Assembly (NCBI RefSeq): GCF_020080835.1
Contig: NC_058160.1
Location: forward strand, 22,555,152 to 22,619,151
Origin: Cotesia glomerata
Lineage: Eukaryota; Arthropoda; Insecta; Hymenoptera; Braconidae
DNA: 64,000 nt
Direction: 5' to 3'
Positions 11,691 to 24,168 of the stretch are shown piece by piece. Under the pieces are notes generated by a model. It did not search any database. It worked only from the letters and a program-made list of their open reading frames with translations, and was not told the origin of the DNA. Both the position numbers and the translations under genes were made by a program. The first letter of the stretch is position 1, and each line of letters begins with the position of its first letter.

Positions 11691-11997
11691 TTAGGCAACT
11701 TTTTTTTTTCAACGAAAAAACAGGCTGAAAACTTGCATGAAGGTGAGAACAGAAGCCTGTTCAAAGCGGAGTTCTTAATATTAATATTTAGAGGTGTCTG
11801 TCCCTAATTTTTCATTTCCCATTTAAATAACATAGGAAAAAAAATTCTTTTTTTTGTTTATTTTTCTAGCTCGGCATACGCACCTCATATAAATAAGTCC
11901 ATAGCATATTCTTGTAGGAAATTCAACGCTCTACAAAAAAGGTCTCTTACTCTTTTATCATAAAGACAGCCGTTCTAAAGTTATTCAGACGTAACCC
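11690..11997 (+). repeat. GGGTGTTTC dispersed repeat, copy 1
   Basis: Begins near ATAGGGTGTTTCAATTTT. Shares with 27880-28217 the internal block AAATAA-CA-AGGAAAA followed by a T run and a TTTGTTTTT-like stretch. Non-coding. The right edge is cut by the next element. Confidence 0.4.
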
Positions 11998-12901
11998 TCA
12001 TGAAAAAACTATATATGGCTGAACATATATGGAAAGTTATATGGGGAATATGTGATCATATATAGCGGCAAAATTATATATATGAAATAATAAATGTTTT
12101 GTTAATATAATGAAGATATATTTGATTCAATGTAAGTTCAAATATATTAGTGCCGTATAATACTTAGTATATGTTATAAAATATACTATTATTATATAAA
12201 AATTACTTATATAGAAAACTATATAATAGATAAATATATTTTTCGTAAAATATATGTTGAAATAGATTATTACTGTATACTTTCATTTATAAAATTTCAA
12301 TTATATGGCAATATATATTATTTTATTATAAAATACCATACATAATACCAGATATTTATGATATGTCGAAATAGGTCAAAACCGAAAGATTAATAAAAAA
12401 AAAAAAGTTAATAGTTTATTGTATATCTTAAGTTTCAAGAGCAACTTGATCAATCGAGTTTACGGTCGAAGCAAATCTGAATTTCAGTAAATTAGTAACA
12501 CATCACGAAATATTTTCTTTTTTTTTATAACTTTTTTTCAGAGAATTATTTGGCCTCAGCATTCTATTGTAATTTTGGTACCAATGCCAATATTAAAATT
12601 ATATTGAACATATAATTTAAAGTATATTTTAAATTATACTGAAAAATACATTGTTCTTATACTATTTATAATATAGTGTTGATTATAATATGTACGATAT
12701 ATTTAATCATATATAGCTGAAAATATAATTGAAATATATGTTATGAGTATAACATCATTACATAATACTACATATATAATTATTGTATACATGAAACGGC
12801 AAAATTTTGCATATGGGTCCTTATATAATCACATATATTTTTATATATGTAAAATATAATTTTTTGTATATGATGAAGGATATATAGCTTTTTCATGCGG
12901 G
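11995..12901. mobile_element. Inverted-repeat element filled with ATATATGG-type words
   Basis: The left end CCCTCATGAAAAAACTATAT and right end ATATAGCTTTTTCATGCGGG form an imperfect inverted repeat of about 22 bases. The 0.9 kb interior consists largely of varied ATATAT(G/A)-type words in both orientations. A fragment with the same CATGAAAAAA start and TATATGGCC words lies at 22811-22915. No ORF. Confidence 0.55.
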
Positions 12902-13152
12902 AAACTTCTAAATGTATAAAATTTTGATATTCAAGTATTAAACTGATACAAATTAATTCATTACTGTCTTAAAAATTATTTTTATACGTAAAATTGGTTC
13001 TGATGCGCTTACATTTTCATAAGGCTAAAAAAAAAATTACTCATGTATCAAATTTTTTTCTTCTTTATTTTATTTACTGTAAGAAAATCATGACCCAAGT
13101 AGAATTAATTAAATTTTTAAAAAGTTTCACGGAATTATCAATTTATTACTCT
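12902..13152. other. AT-rich sequence, nothing recognised
   Basis: Short AT-rich stretch between repeats; the ORF over it has no motif. Confidence 0.35.
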
Positions 13153-13440
13153 ACACGGAGAGAAAAGATAAGTTTGGAAAATCAGAAAAGTGCACGTCTC
13201 ATAACGCTGATTTATCACAAAAAAATATGGAAAACGGTTGACCCTAAAGGCCATCCCTACAACTTCCGCTTATTCCATATCTAAGCGCTTAAAATTGCAC
13301 TTATGAGGTTTTTGAGCTCTTCAAGTCAAAAGTCTGATAAAAGTTTCGATTATTCGTTAATTCATTCAAGAGTTATTGCACTTCGAAATTTCAAAAAATA
13401 GTGTTCTTTGAAACTTTTATCAGACTTTTGACTACATTAG
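13153..13440. repeat. CACGGAGAG element end plus inverted fragment of the CTTCCCGC repeat
   Basis: TA-CACGGAGAGAAAA starts at about 13153. From 13158 to 13225 the sequence resembles 39250-39325 (shared AAGTTTGGAAA and AAAAGTGCACG). From 13226 the end of the CTTCCCGC repeat appears on the minus strand (AAAACGGTTGACCCTAAAGG), and 13330-13437 folds back on itself through TCAAAAGTCTGATAAAAG. The fragment is rearranged, with an inverted duplication. Confidence 0.5.
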
Positions 13441-14084
13441 ATAATAAATGCAAAGTAATTAATTTAATTAACAAAAAATAAATTTACACACTGAAACAAT
13501 CAACACATAAAATTAAATAACATTAAATTTAGCTGTTACAACAATTTTTTAATTTTCTTTAACAAACAAATTTGTTTCAAAAAATTATTCATAAAAATTG
13601 TATTTTTTATTTTATAAAATTCCTACATGTCAATTTTAAAAAAAAATTTTTTCATGTCATAATTTATTTTTTGCAAAAATTATTAAAATTATCATATTTC
13701 TGCTAAATTAATTTTCATCAGAATTAAACAGCTCAATGTTAATAAATTATTTTTATTTTCGTTAAAAATATGAACTTTGTAATGTCAACCTCACTTCTTT
13801 AATATTGACAGTTAGATTGTGTTTTTTTTTGTTATTTATTTTAATTTTAGCAGTTTTCACAGCCAATTGCATGCGACAAGGATAGTTTGAGTGCGCCAAG
13901 AATAATTTGCGTGCGACAAGTAAACTTGTCGCATTCAAAAAACAGTTTCATTTAAGAAAAAACTCACGCATAATTTTAAAATGGACAAACGGCTCTTTTT
14001 CAACCGCAACAGTGAGCGTCAAGATACTCCTTTTCCCGCATGAGTAATACAAAAAATAATTCGATCAATTCTTGAGACAAGAAA
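13441..14084. other. AT-rich sequence, no gene seen
   Basis: A/T-rich. A short block near 13870-13930 repeats GTGCG(A/C)CAAG three times. No coding signal. Confidence 0.4.
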
Positions 14085-14166
14085 ATATATTTTTGAAAAT
14101 TATCAAGAATATATATTCTTGTGACAAGAAAATTTTCTCAAGAATAGTAATTTTTTTTCTCAGTGT
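14085..14166. repeat. Right end of a CACTGAG word-type element
   Basis: Words TTCTTG and CAAGAA alternate in both orientations (for example CAAGAATATATATTCTTG), then the end TTTTTTTTCTCAGTG-TA. Compare the left end at 10873. Confidence 0.45.
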
Positions 14167-14440
14167 AGTCAAACTCATATCCACATTGCGGTTCAACAAC
14201 TTTGGTACGCCATGCCCTCTCAGTATGCCAAGGATATCAACAGTAAAGACTTAAAAACGGATTGCTATTAGAGTTTCGAGAAATACTAAACAAACCTGTC
14301 GATTATATAGGACTTCACATTTATTAAAAATAATAAACTATTAATAAAACGATATAAAAATAATGTATAAATCGCTATGGTCGGTAATAACCAAGTTGTT
14401 GAAAAGCGACTTTAAATAAACTAAATAAAAAAAAAAAAAG
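14167..14440 (+). mobile_element. Possible retroelement 3' end with poly(A)
   Basis: Mixed-composition sequence ends with AATAAACTAAAT and a 13-base A run at 14428-14440, with two AATAAA-like signals upstream. This looks like a truncated LINE or retrocopy 3' end. No coding part is recognisable, so the call is weak. Confidence 0.3.
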
Positions 14441-15190
14441 AGTCTAGTGGGATGACTAAATTCAAAAATTTTTTGTTTAAATTTAAAGATTAACCGTATA
14501 TGATCTTTAATCAAATTCTTTATCGAAAAATAAATTTCTCAAAAACTAACAATAATTTTATTTTTCTTTAAGAATTTTTGAAGAAAATATTTTTACTGAA
14601 TCAAGTAAGTTTTTTTTACTTTCAATACAAAATGTTAGAATTTAATTTCGCTTCACATATGATTCGTAAATGTTTCGCTGTTATCATACAAGCTAACAGG
14701 TACAGTACAAGCAGGATTGCTGGACTCGAAGTGAAGTTTTAGATACGAGTGAGCCAGGAAATCGGGAGGCGGTAACCAGATACCAGGAATATGATGCCAA
14801 TAGGCGTTATATGGCTGGACGAATAGAAGGATGAAATTATGCAGATAGAGTTTGCTCCAGGAGAATACCAGTACAGCAGTCGTAGATCGGGAACGGCTAA
14901 TGGAATCTTGCGAGCAGAACAATGAACCTGAACCTGAACCTGATGTGTATAATGTTTTGAGTTGTTCTTAATGCCATTGATCGTCAGGCCTTCGGGCTAA
15001 GTTTAACGAGCTGCTATTGAAGAATGTTGGGATAAAAATAAACTAGGAAATGAGGAACTGATTGTGCGGATTGCAATAACAATTATTATTAAAGCTGTGA
15101 AAAAAGGCGCATCGATTAGATCTTAGATCTATTTTAATCTTAATTAAATTCAAATTGATATTTTTATTTTTTTTTTTCAAAGGCAATATT
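14441..15190. other. No intact gene seen
   Basis: 14650-15060 has coding-like mixed composition but stops in all frames; GAACCT is repeated three times at about 14924-14941. The 89-codon ORF on the minus strand (14653-14922) has no motif. May be a decayed element. Confidence 0.35.
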
Positions 15191-15870
15191 AAAAAAATTA
15201 GGAAAACGGTTGACCCTAAAGACCATCCCTGCAACTTCCCGCTAACTCCATACCTAAACGCTCAACATTTAACTTATTTTGTTTTTGAGCTCTTCGAGCT
15301 CAATAGTACAATTTCTTCATTATTTTGAGTTCTCCGAGCTCAAAGAGATAGCTTCTTTATACTTTTGAGCTCTTCGAGCTCAAACGTCTGATAGAAGTTT
15401 GATGAAACACTATTTTTTGAATTTTCAAACCGCAATAACTTTTGAATGAATGAAGCGATTTTCACGCGGTTGGTGACATTCGACGCAGTTTTTGAAACCT
15501 TATAACGGATTTTTAAGTTTAAATCGATCGAACAAGGAATTTTGAAGTAATTCCAAAAATACACTTTTTTTGAAATTTTTCGTTTTCGATAACTCTCGAA
15601 CGAATCAACCGATTTTGATGGGACTGGTGGCAATCGACGTGATTTTTTAAACTTAAAAGCAGAATAGTTTTTGGAATTTATTGGTGCAACCGTTTAGAAG
15701 TTATTCCAAAAAAACGGTTTTTTGAAAATTTTATTTTTGAGATTTCTCAAAATCTAGCGAACCGAATTGATTCAAACTTTCACAAAATTTAATGGCAATG
15801 ATACTCATTGGATTGCCGCCTATTTCGATCATATCGGTCAAGCCGTTCAAAAGTTATAAGAAGTTTACAT

Positions 15871-15934
<64 letters not shown>

Positions 15935-16114
15935 ACACACACACACACATTTACATACAGCCGCACGGACACCATCGCGGGAATAGTCAGGGAAGCTTCA
16001 TGTGACCTTAAAACGTCGAGATCTGATGAAAACTCAATTTTCGCAAAACGGGGTGAAACCAATAACTTCCCGAATTTTGAAAATCTTCGATTTTCTTAGC
16101 GGGAAGTTAAAAAT
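15191..16114 (-). repeat. CTTCCCGC repeat, copy 1 (complete, with internal (AC)n)
   Basis: In minus orientation it starts TTTTTAACTTCCCGCTAAG (right edge) and ends GGTCAACCGTTTTCCTAATT (left edge). Subterminal inverted repeats AACTTCCCGCTA and TAGCGGGAAGTT mark both ends. The interior holds a microsatellite (15865-15950), modules such as AACGG-TTGACCGAT that recur several times, and palindromic GAGCTC..GAGCTC units. No ORF beyond the microsatellite frames. About 920 bases. Other copies are at 23943, 33495, 47331/51379 and 61566. Confidence 0.8.
15865..15950. repeat. (ACAT)n/(AC)n microsatellite
   Basis: ACAT units followed by AC units inside CTTCCCGC copy 1. This is the same internal site where two other copies meet an R1-clade LINE. 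Confidence 0.95.
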
Positions 16115-16763
16115 ATTTTAATGGAAAAGAAAACTTGGGACAATTTAGTTAAAGTAGTGTGTGACGCAGACCGGAAAACCCGCTGTATTTTTCATGTATT
16201 CCGTTTATTTGTTCGGGTTAAATTGGTGAGGATCACGCATGGACGAGTTTACAAAGCCCTGCGCTGCACAGAGCTATTTCCCATCCGCGAATGTATCTCC
16301 GTATCTACGGACGACTACCGACTACTGGTTCTAATTATCTCGCGGTGCTACAGGGGTTCCACCGCAATGAATAATACCTCATTGTTACTTACATTACCAG
16401 TTTGCCTCAAAAACTACCAATACTGAGCGCACTTTCCCGCTTAATTATCACGTTTGTAAATCATTAAATTAGCAATAATTAGTACAAGATACATGGGTTA
16501 TAATCTCCGCAGATCGCTTAAAAATAAAAAAAAAATTTACTTGATTTAAGAGAAAAATTCTTAAACTAAGAAAATTATTTTCAGGGGTTTTATTGACTTG
16601 AATTAAGACGAAAAAATAAAAATTTAAGAGAAATTTACTTGGGGACAAAAAATTTTTGAGCTTAAAAATTTTGAATCATCTTAAAGTTTATGAAATTTTG
16701 TAAAATTTTAGCTCTGATATTCTTTGAGTTTCTTGGAATTTTGTAAAATTTTTTTCTATTGTA
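16115..16763. other. No gene seen
   Basis: 16120-16440 is mixed composition with a 101-codon ORF without motif. 16505-16700 carries degenerate TTGATTTAAG / CTTAAAC words typical of the CACTGAAA element class but without clear ends. Confidence 0.35.
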
Positions 16764-16913
16764 TACAGTAAAAAATTTTCTGTTATTACGTCAAAAAATT
16801 TAGTAGATAATCCATTAAGCGTTAACTTATATGCTACACAAAAATATGTATTCTTCATGTATCTTAACATAAGATTTGTAGATAAAGTGACATAAAATTT
16901 TTTACTGAATGTA
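16764..16913. mobile_element. Small TA-flanked inverted-repeat element, TACAGTAAAAAATTTT ends
   Basis: The left end TA-CAGTAAAAAATTTTC and right end AAATTTTTTACTGAATG-TA are inverted and flanked by TA. About 150 bases. The end sequence is shared with the element at 39470-39661. Confidence 0.5.
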
Positions 16914-19739
16914 CTAAAGATTAAAAAAATTATTTTCTTGGCTTAAAAGTTTCTCCGAAATCAAATTGCTTTTTTTCAGTTAAAAAAATACTTGAAAAAA
17001 TTAAAAAAATTATCAAACTCAATTTTTAATATCAATCAAAAAGATCTTCCCGGAAATTGTTTTCAGTTAAAAATTCTCTTTAAGTTGATGAAACAGAAGC
17101 TGAACAGCTTCTTTCCGGGATCAAATCTTTTAATACTCCAATTTATCTCTCTCAAATAAATAATTTATTTTATCAGTCCAAACAACGTCAAATAAAATCC
17201 TTTGGTAGCATATCCGTTATTCTTCTCGTTTTACCCTCGAAAATTGCATGGCTGGCAACAACACCGCGGATATGGCGATGCTCGAGGCCCAGGCAAGCAA
17301 GATATTTTCGAGATTCCGGCTGATTCGAGCAGCATGCATGCGTAAATTAATATTATCGTGGTATACTGTTCTTCTGGCGATACGGTGAGGTACCGGTAGA
17401 CGAAGACATGCGTAAGTTGCATTGCATTATATCATACTCTGGCACCGTGCGAGATAACCGGAGAGAGAAAGAAAGAAGATGGACGAAGGAGGAAGATTAT
17501 GAACCTGATAAAGGGAGAGGGTGTTACGCCCATTGCAAGATATGCATCTGAGGCCCTGGGGCTCCCGCACCTACTGTTGCCCCTGAATGCAGTCCATCTC
17601 TCTTTAAACTCTGCATACTGTCCATATAATATCGTGTATACTACATAGTACGCGTACCGTAATTGCAGATTCGATCTCTGCTCTGGACTATATGCTGGCT
17701 CTTTACTTATATTAGTTCTCGACGGGGCCCATGCACTGGGATATGCGATCAAGCGTTTCGAAACTGGGTTAGCCAAAGGCTCTTTAAACTGGTAACCACT
17801 CTGCTCCGATGGTGCATCCAGAAACGTCTGTAATGAGAGATAATTCCACAATGTTCTTTCATACTGCACGTTTTTCTGGCTTCGCGCCGTAATCTCCTTA
17901 AAATACTATAATTTATCATTAAGGGAGATAATTCTAGAAAAAGATACATTTTTTTATGTATGAAGACTAGAATGACAGAGCAGCCAGTGTGAATACTTAT
18001 TTTTGAATTGTGATTATTGGTGAATACTATTTTTTTTTTCCAATAAAAAAAATTATAAATGCTGTTAAAAAATATTACATTAATGTATTATGACAATCAT
18101 AATTTTTCGCGTAAATTTTTTCCCTATTATTAGAAGAAATAATTAATTGTCATTAAATTCATTTGTTAGGAAATAATTTATTCATTTAGTAAATATAACA
18201 AAAAATTTTTTGGAAAATAAAACGTGATTAGAAAAAATTATTTTGAAGAAAACTGTATTTTTTCTTCTCAATTCAAGTTATTTGTAGGTCTAGTCTACAA
18301 CTATATGTTTTTCAATAAATATTACGCGGAAAAAAATCAATTCTTAAAAAGAAAATACAATTATTTGACTCAAGATGATATTTATAAAGCTAATAATTAT
18401 TTTGAATCAAATCAAATTTTCTTAAGCGAAGAAAAGTTTCTTGCTTTAAGAACATTTTTATTTGGATCATGACTAACTTTAATTTCTTCTTTAATTTTTT
18501 TGATCAATCAAACCATTTTTTTCTACGGGTTATATTAGATCTTTAAACTGATGTTATCTTCTAAAGTTAGAAAAAATATATTTGATAAAAATATGTATGT
18601 ATCTAGTTAAAAAACAATGAAATTTTTGATCGGAAACTTTCTTCTCCCCAAAAGTTTTAATTTACTGGTTCAAGAATGAATAGTAAAAAAAATTAAATTT
18701 TTGAGAAATAATTTTCTTGAAATAAGTAATATTCTTAAACATTCAACTAAAATTTTTTCAGGCAAGGTTTTAATAATGAATTCTTATTTTTGTTCTTTCA
18801 CTACTCAACTTAATATTTTTGTATCAATAATAATAATAGTAATAATAATTACAAAAATAATTAGCAATTTACTCGTAGCTCAACAACTGTTGGGCGCCAA
18901 AGCAGAGAAACAGTCCTCGTAGTATAAATTATAAATTAAAAGACTATTGTACACAATTTTATTATTCTTCGAATAAAGAATAACGTTTTCGCATTCTTGA
19001 ACGGAATAAACGGCTGTTAAGATGGCAGACAAGAAAACGTACAATGAAATCGTTGGGGTATGCAACGAGAGCGCGAAGGATGCTCGAGCATCGTTTGGCA
19101 TTAGTCACGATACGAGATGAATTGTACCTTGTGTATGAGTTGTACCTCATGTACAATATAATACTTATAATATAGGTACAATATAATTGGCCCTCCTAGA
19201 CCCACGGAGGCTACTCAAAGCACAATATATCCTCCCATCGAGGAACAAGTCCATTCAGTAATAAAAGAGCTTGTATAAGATTGTTTTCTAATATTTTTGT
19301 TAGCTAGTCTGTACTTGAATGCCTGCCGGAGGAAGTGAACCCTCGAGATTTATATCGGAGCTAAGTTTTAATTCACCCTCGGGCCCACGGACAACGCTAG
19401 GCCCAGATACTATTCCACCATAGGTAACGGCTTCCTTCAGTCTTCGATGTTAATATAATCTTCTTCGTCAGCGAATTATCATAATTTTAGAGTTTTTACC
19501 GTGTAATTACTATTTTTAGGCGGTTTGAGGTTTGAAATTGAAGTGTGCAAAATTGTTTTGTTGTGGGAAAAATAAATCTGAAATAATTTTAGTAGTTATA
19601 AAAATTGTTATTTCTATATAATACTAAAAATTTTATAGCAGAAATTTACAAAATTCTTGAAGATTTAATTCAAAGTTACAATCTTAGAAAAATTTGTTTA
19701 AATTTGTTAATATTTAAAAAAAATTTTATTTTAGATTAA
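16914..19739. other. No gene seen; AT-rich with mixed islands
   Basis: 17200-17900 and 18880-19500 are of mixed composition. The longest ORF (17432-17869, minus, 145 codons) has no motif, overlaps another frame and lacks visible splice context. 18200-18720 carries degenerate word-type repeat sequence. Confidence 0.4.
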
Positions 19740-20013
19740 CTATACAAAAACAAAAAAAATTCTCGAGTATAGAAAAAATTTTTTTTGAGAAAAAAAATTT
19801 ACTTCAAGCTAGAAAATGTTGGCTTTTTTAAAAATTTTTATAGAAAAATTAAAAAGAAGACTAAAATAATCGTAGCCAGGGTAAAATTTTTTTTGACTGA
19901 AGAACATTTTTTTCCCTTGAAAAAATTCGATTTTATCCAAGATAACAATAATTATTTTTTTCAGTCAAGAAAATTTGTTTCTCTTCTTAAGAAGTGATTT
20001 TTTTTGTGTATAG
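19740..20013. mobile_element. TA-flanked word-type element, CTATACA-A(n) ends
   Basis: The left end CTATACAAAAACAAAAAAAA and right end TTTTTTTTGTGTATAG are inverted. The interior alternates CAAGAAA / TTTCTT-like words. No coding signal; the ORF across it is A/T-rich low complexity. Confidence 0.45.
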
Positions 20014-22810
20014 GTAACTAGAAAATTAAGAATTCTTCTAGAGCAAGAAATTCTCTAACTAAGACAATTTTAACGAATCGGATTAATTAAATTATTAAAA
20101 AATTAATATTAATTAAAACTAACTTTAAGATTCTTCTTAAAACGCTAAATTTAAAAAAGTTGAGTAATCAAATCACAATGATTTTTCCACCAATTATTGG
20201 GTAGTAATTTTATTGACTCGTATTGTGAAAATCCAATCAGTGATATTTTTATTTCATAAAATGACAACAGTACAGACACTCGAGCGCGAACGTTATTCAC
20301 CAGAAAAAACTGTTATGCATTGGACGCGAATGAAATCCCATGTGAGTGCAGATAAAAATCAAATTTCACACATAATTGGCACCACTATCGGCAATCTGGA
20401 CTCACCTATGTTAAAAAGGGGAGAATTGTTATTATTATTGCTATTATTATTATTACTGTTGTTCTGAATTATTTTTCGTTAGAAAAAAAAAAAAAACAAT
20501 AAATTTACTACAAGAAAGCTAATTAAATAAAAGCTACAAGAGTATAAATATTTATATTCACGATAAATTAATATGCCGATAGTTGAGCGTAATTAATTCA
20601 AATGTCGATCGCTTCTTGGGTAATCAGCGTAGATGATCACGCATTCTGAGCGTTGACCTTGAAATAATTAGAATGCAGGATGCAGCGGGCAAAGAGAGAC
20701 GAGGTCGGGACCGTGTCGAATCAATTTAATTGTATACATACCGGTTTAGTTAGGCGAGGGGTAGTCTTTTGTTGAGTGCTCGGTGGTTAACGTTGTGTTG
20801 AGACCTACTGCTCGCCGCAATCCTCTTTATTTCCTCATTAAAGATAACGATTAATTAGCTACCGGCATGAAGGAACCACTGGATTCTATTTCCGTTTAAT
20901 TTATAAGAACTAGCAACCTGCAGTGACTATAGGACTGCCGAGAATTACAAATTATCAGTAACAGAACTTTGACTTGATGATTTTTTTTTTATATTTTTAA
21001 TCACAATTATAGTTGGAGTATTTTTGTAATAAATTAAAAAAATAATATTGTAATGACAGGATCAATTATCAATAATTTTACGAAAAATGTCATGGAATAA
21101 ATTTATGAAACCAAAAAACTGTTCAGAACTCCTTCAAAGACTTGACATAAAAAATTGGATATCACTATCAAATTAAAAAATTATGTAATAGCACAAATTT
21201 ATATCAAGACTTATTTTCAACAAAATTTAACTTAAAAAATTTCTTGTTAAATAAAAATATGCTTGTCACAAAATTTTTCTTATTCTCTTAATCATATACT
21301 CAAAAAAATTAACTTGATTCATTATAAATTACACCTGATGATGATAATAATAATAAAGTACATTGCTAATAACAAGTTAAGGATGATAAAATTTAAATAA
21401 TGAAAAAATTAAATCTGGTGCAGACACCTCAGGCTACAAAATAAAATTGTCAAGTAAATTGTAAAAGATTAAACTTTAAAGTGAGAAAAGATAATAAGAG
21501 TAATTAAAAGCCGCTAAATTAAACTAAAGTTTGAAATAGAACTTACATCACTTGAATGAACAAATAAACTAACCACGAACGTAATTTGTAACGTTAACTA
21601 GTCCTCGAGGAGTGCATTTACTCAGAACTTGAGCTTGTAAGAGCTTGAACAGAACGAGCTCGTAAGACACTTTAGCAATTCTGTCAAATAAGCAAATAGT
21701 TGTTGAAGCATTGCGAGCTGTTAAGATGACATTTTAATGCAAGAATGCCAAGGTATTATGCCGCGAGAGAAATGATGCTCACAATGAATTTCAATGGAAT
21801 CGGGTCACATAGTTTTAGGTTTTAAGTAGAACGAATAGAACAGAAGACAAACAACCCTCACTCTCTTATCTGAGCGATATTGGAAATCACCCGATGAATT
21901 TTCAACGAGACCTGATTTCTCTTAACCATTTAATTCTAGATCCACCTTACTTCTATTCCATCATATCGCTCCATACTCCTTATCCTACATTTATCGATGT
22001 ACTTATCCCTTATCTATTATCCATTTATTATTCATCAATGTCACATTCGATCAAGCAATCAAACTTTTAATTAAATTCAAACTTTATTACTAGCGTTATT
22101 TCGTACTTTCAAAGCCAAGAGGATTATTATTTCATCAATTTAATTATAATCAATTTTACATCAATTATTATTAAAGTTATCAAAAAATTTTGGTGCAATA
22201 AAAATTATATAATAATTTTGGAGTTCAAATTTTCCGTTAAATATTAATGATATAAAAAAAATAATTTTTAGGAATCATTTTTGAATAATAAATTTCTCTT
22301 CCTTTAAGAAAATATCATAAATATCATCAATTACCATCAATTTTGTTAGGAAATAATTATATAAAGACAAACGACTTAGCACTTCCGTCTATTGAAGTTA
22401 CAGACAGAGGCGATGCCATTCGCAAGAGACTCTCAGATTTAGCAAGTGTAAACACACCCTCACTCACTCAACCACCCGTGAATATATATCTGTATGTTTA
22501 TGAGTATATGTGTGTACATGTGGAGTGTGGGCGTGCTAGTTGCGGTTATTCCTCGGGAGAAATCATGTCGCGCTTCCGGCAAGTTTAGTCATCCCTCGGG
22601 TGCTATTGAGTGTAATTGCTGCAGCAAAAGTAAACTAATATAAAGAGTAAGAAAGCAAGTTTCTGCTATGTACCATCTACTATTATACGTACTATGCACA
22701 TCGTTTATTGTATAGTGATAGAAGAAATTCTTGAATTAAAAGACGAATATATCTTTTAACAAGCCTAATTTTTCGTTGAATCCAAATTTTTTTTTGTTTT
22801 AATATGTCCA
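20014..22810. other. No gene seen; possible regulatory island at 20560-20900
   Basis: A (TTA)n-type tract lies at 20428-20459. The 20560-20900 island has mixed composition and contains TGACCTTGA (20654-20662), the complement of the FTZ-F1/SF-1 site TCAAGGTCA, and TAATTA homeodomain-type cores. A short site like this can occur by chance. 21600-22150 is similar mixed DNA. No exon is recognisable. Confidence 0.35.
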
Positions 22811-22915
22811 TGAAAAAATTTTTTGATATGGCCATATGTGCTTATATATGGCCAAATCAGAAAACTTGTTACGTCCATATATGGTTTGGAATGTCCATAC
22901 ATAATTTTTAAATAA
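22811..22915. repeat. Fragment related to the ATATATGG element
   Basis: Begins TCCATGAAAAAATTTTTT and carries TATGGCCATATG and TATATGGCC words in both orientations, like the element at 11995-12901. No right end is seen. Confidence 0.4.
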
Positions 22916-23447
22916 AATTTAGTGTTAAAAATTTCCGACAAAGGCGCATGATCGCGAAATCGTCTCGTTACAAGAGTTAATTTTGAGATGTTAAGTTTTC
23001 AGATTAAAATCGTTTTTTTAATTTCTCAAGAAGCTTATTTGTCATTAGTGATTAGTTAAATCCATAAACATTAATAAAAAACTACAAAAAATAATTTTTT
23101 GATAATGAAATTATTTTTAAATTGGCCATTCAGTATTTATTTAAATAACTACTAGTTATAATATATTGTGCTTTGGTCCTAGTTTCTTAAATTTTTTTCA
23201 AATGAGTAAAAATTCTTGTATAAAAATAGAAATATTATACCTTTGTATCTGGAATAAGCAATTTAAGATTAAGCACACACGTGAATAAAAATTATGAAAA
23301 AGAAATTTTTTCACTCTAGTGAAAGATCAATTTTTATTTACAAAAAAAAAATTTATTAGCAAAAAAATATATAATAATTACTTTATATTTTTGAAGTGAT
23401 TGTTTCATTATTAAGAAAATAAACTTTTTTCTATTATTATGTGCGTC

Positions 23448-23711
23448 ATACCCATAATATTATAGGAATCATTCCTATAATATTATAGGAACCATTCCTT
23501 GAATAGTATAGGAACCATTCCTATAATATTATAGGAACCATTCCCATAATATATTGAAGCTATTCCATTATTGTATCGGAACGTTTCCAATAAACTATGG
23601 GTATGGTTCCCATAATGAGTATAGGATTGATGCCTATAATGATCATCTTATTATAGGAACTATTCCCATAATTTTTGGAAAGGTTCCTCCTATAAATTTC
23701 TCTCCGTGTAG
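23448..23711. repeat. Array of TATAGGAACCATTCCTATA palindromic words with CTCTCCGTG-TA end
   Basis: GGAACCATTCC and CCTATAATATTATAGG words follow each other about six to eight times with variations (GGAATCATTCC, GGAACTATTCC). The array ends with CTCTCCGTG-TA at 23700-23711, the same end type as 52045-52056 and the complement of the CACGGAGAG start at 13153. The left end is not clear. Confidence 0.65.
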
Positions 23712-23942
23712 TAATTATTTGAATAAGGACTGATTATTTAGATCTAATTGTAAAATAATTCGATAATAAATTTTATCAATCAAACAAGCATACGATAACA
23801 CATACCATAATTATGAAACCATTAAAAATAATATTTTTTTTTATTCTCATCCATAATCTGATATCGCTGCATATGAAAATTTTTTCTTTAATCAAATTAT
23901 TATTATTTTTTTTATTTTTTTTTTTTTCCAGTACAGGTATCA

Positions 23943-24086
23943 TTTTTAACTTCCCGCTAAGAAAATTGAAAATTTTCAAAAATCGGGAAGTTATTGTTTT
24001 TACCCCGTTTTTCGAAAATCGAGTTTTCATTAGATCTCGACGTTTTGAGGTCCTAGGAAGCTTCCCTGACTATTCCCGCGATGGTG

Positions 24087-24168
<82 letters not shown>

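Noticed and set aside
17432..17869. 145-codon minus-strand ORF as a gene
   Set aside because: No motif, overlaps another frame at 17749-17949, and the residue mix looks like translated non-coding DNA.
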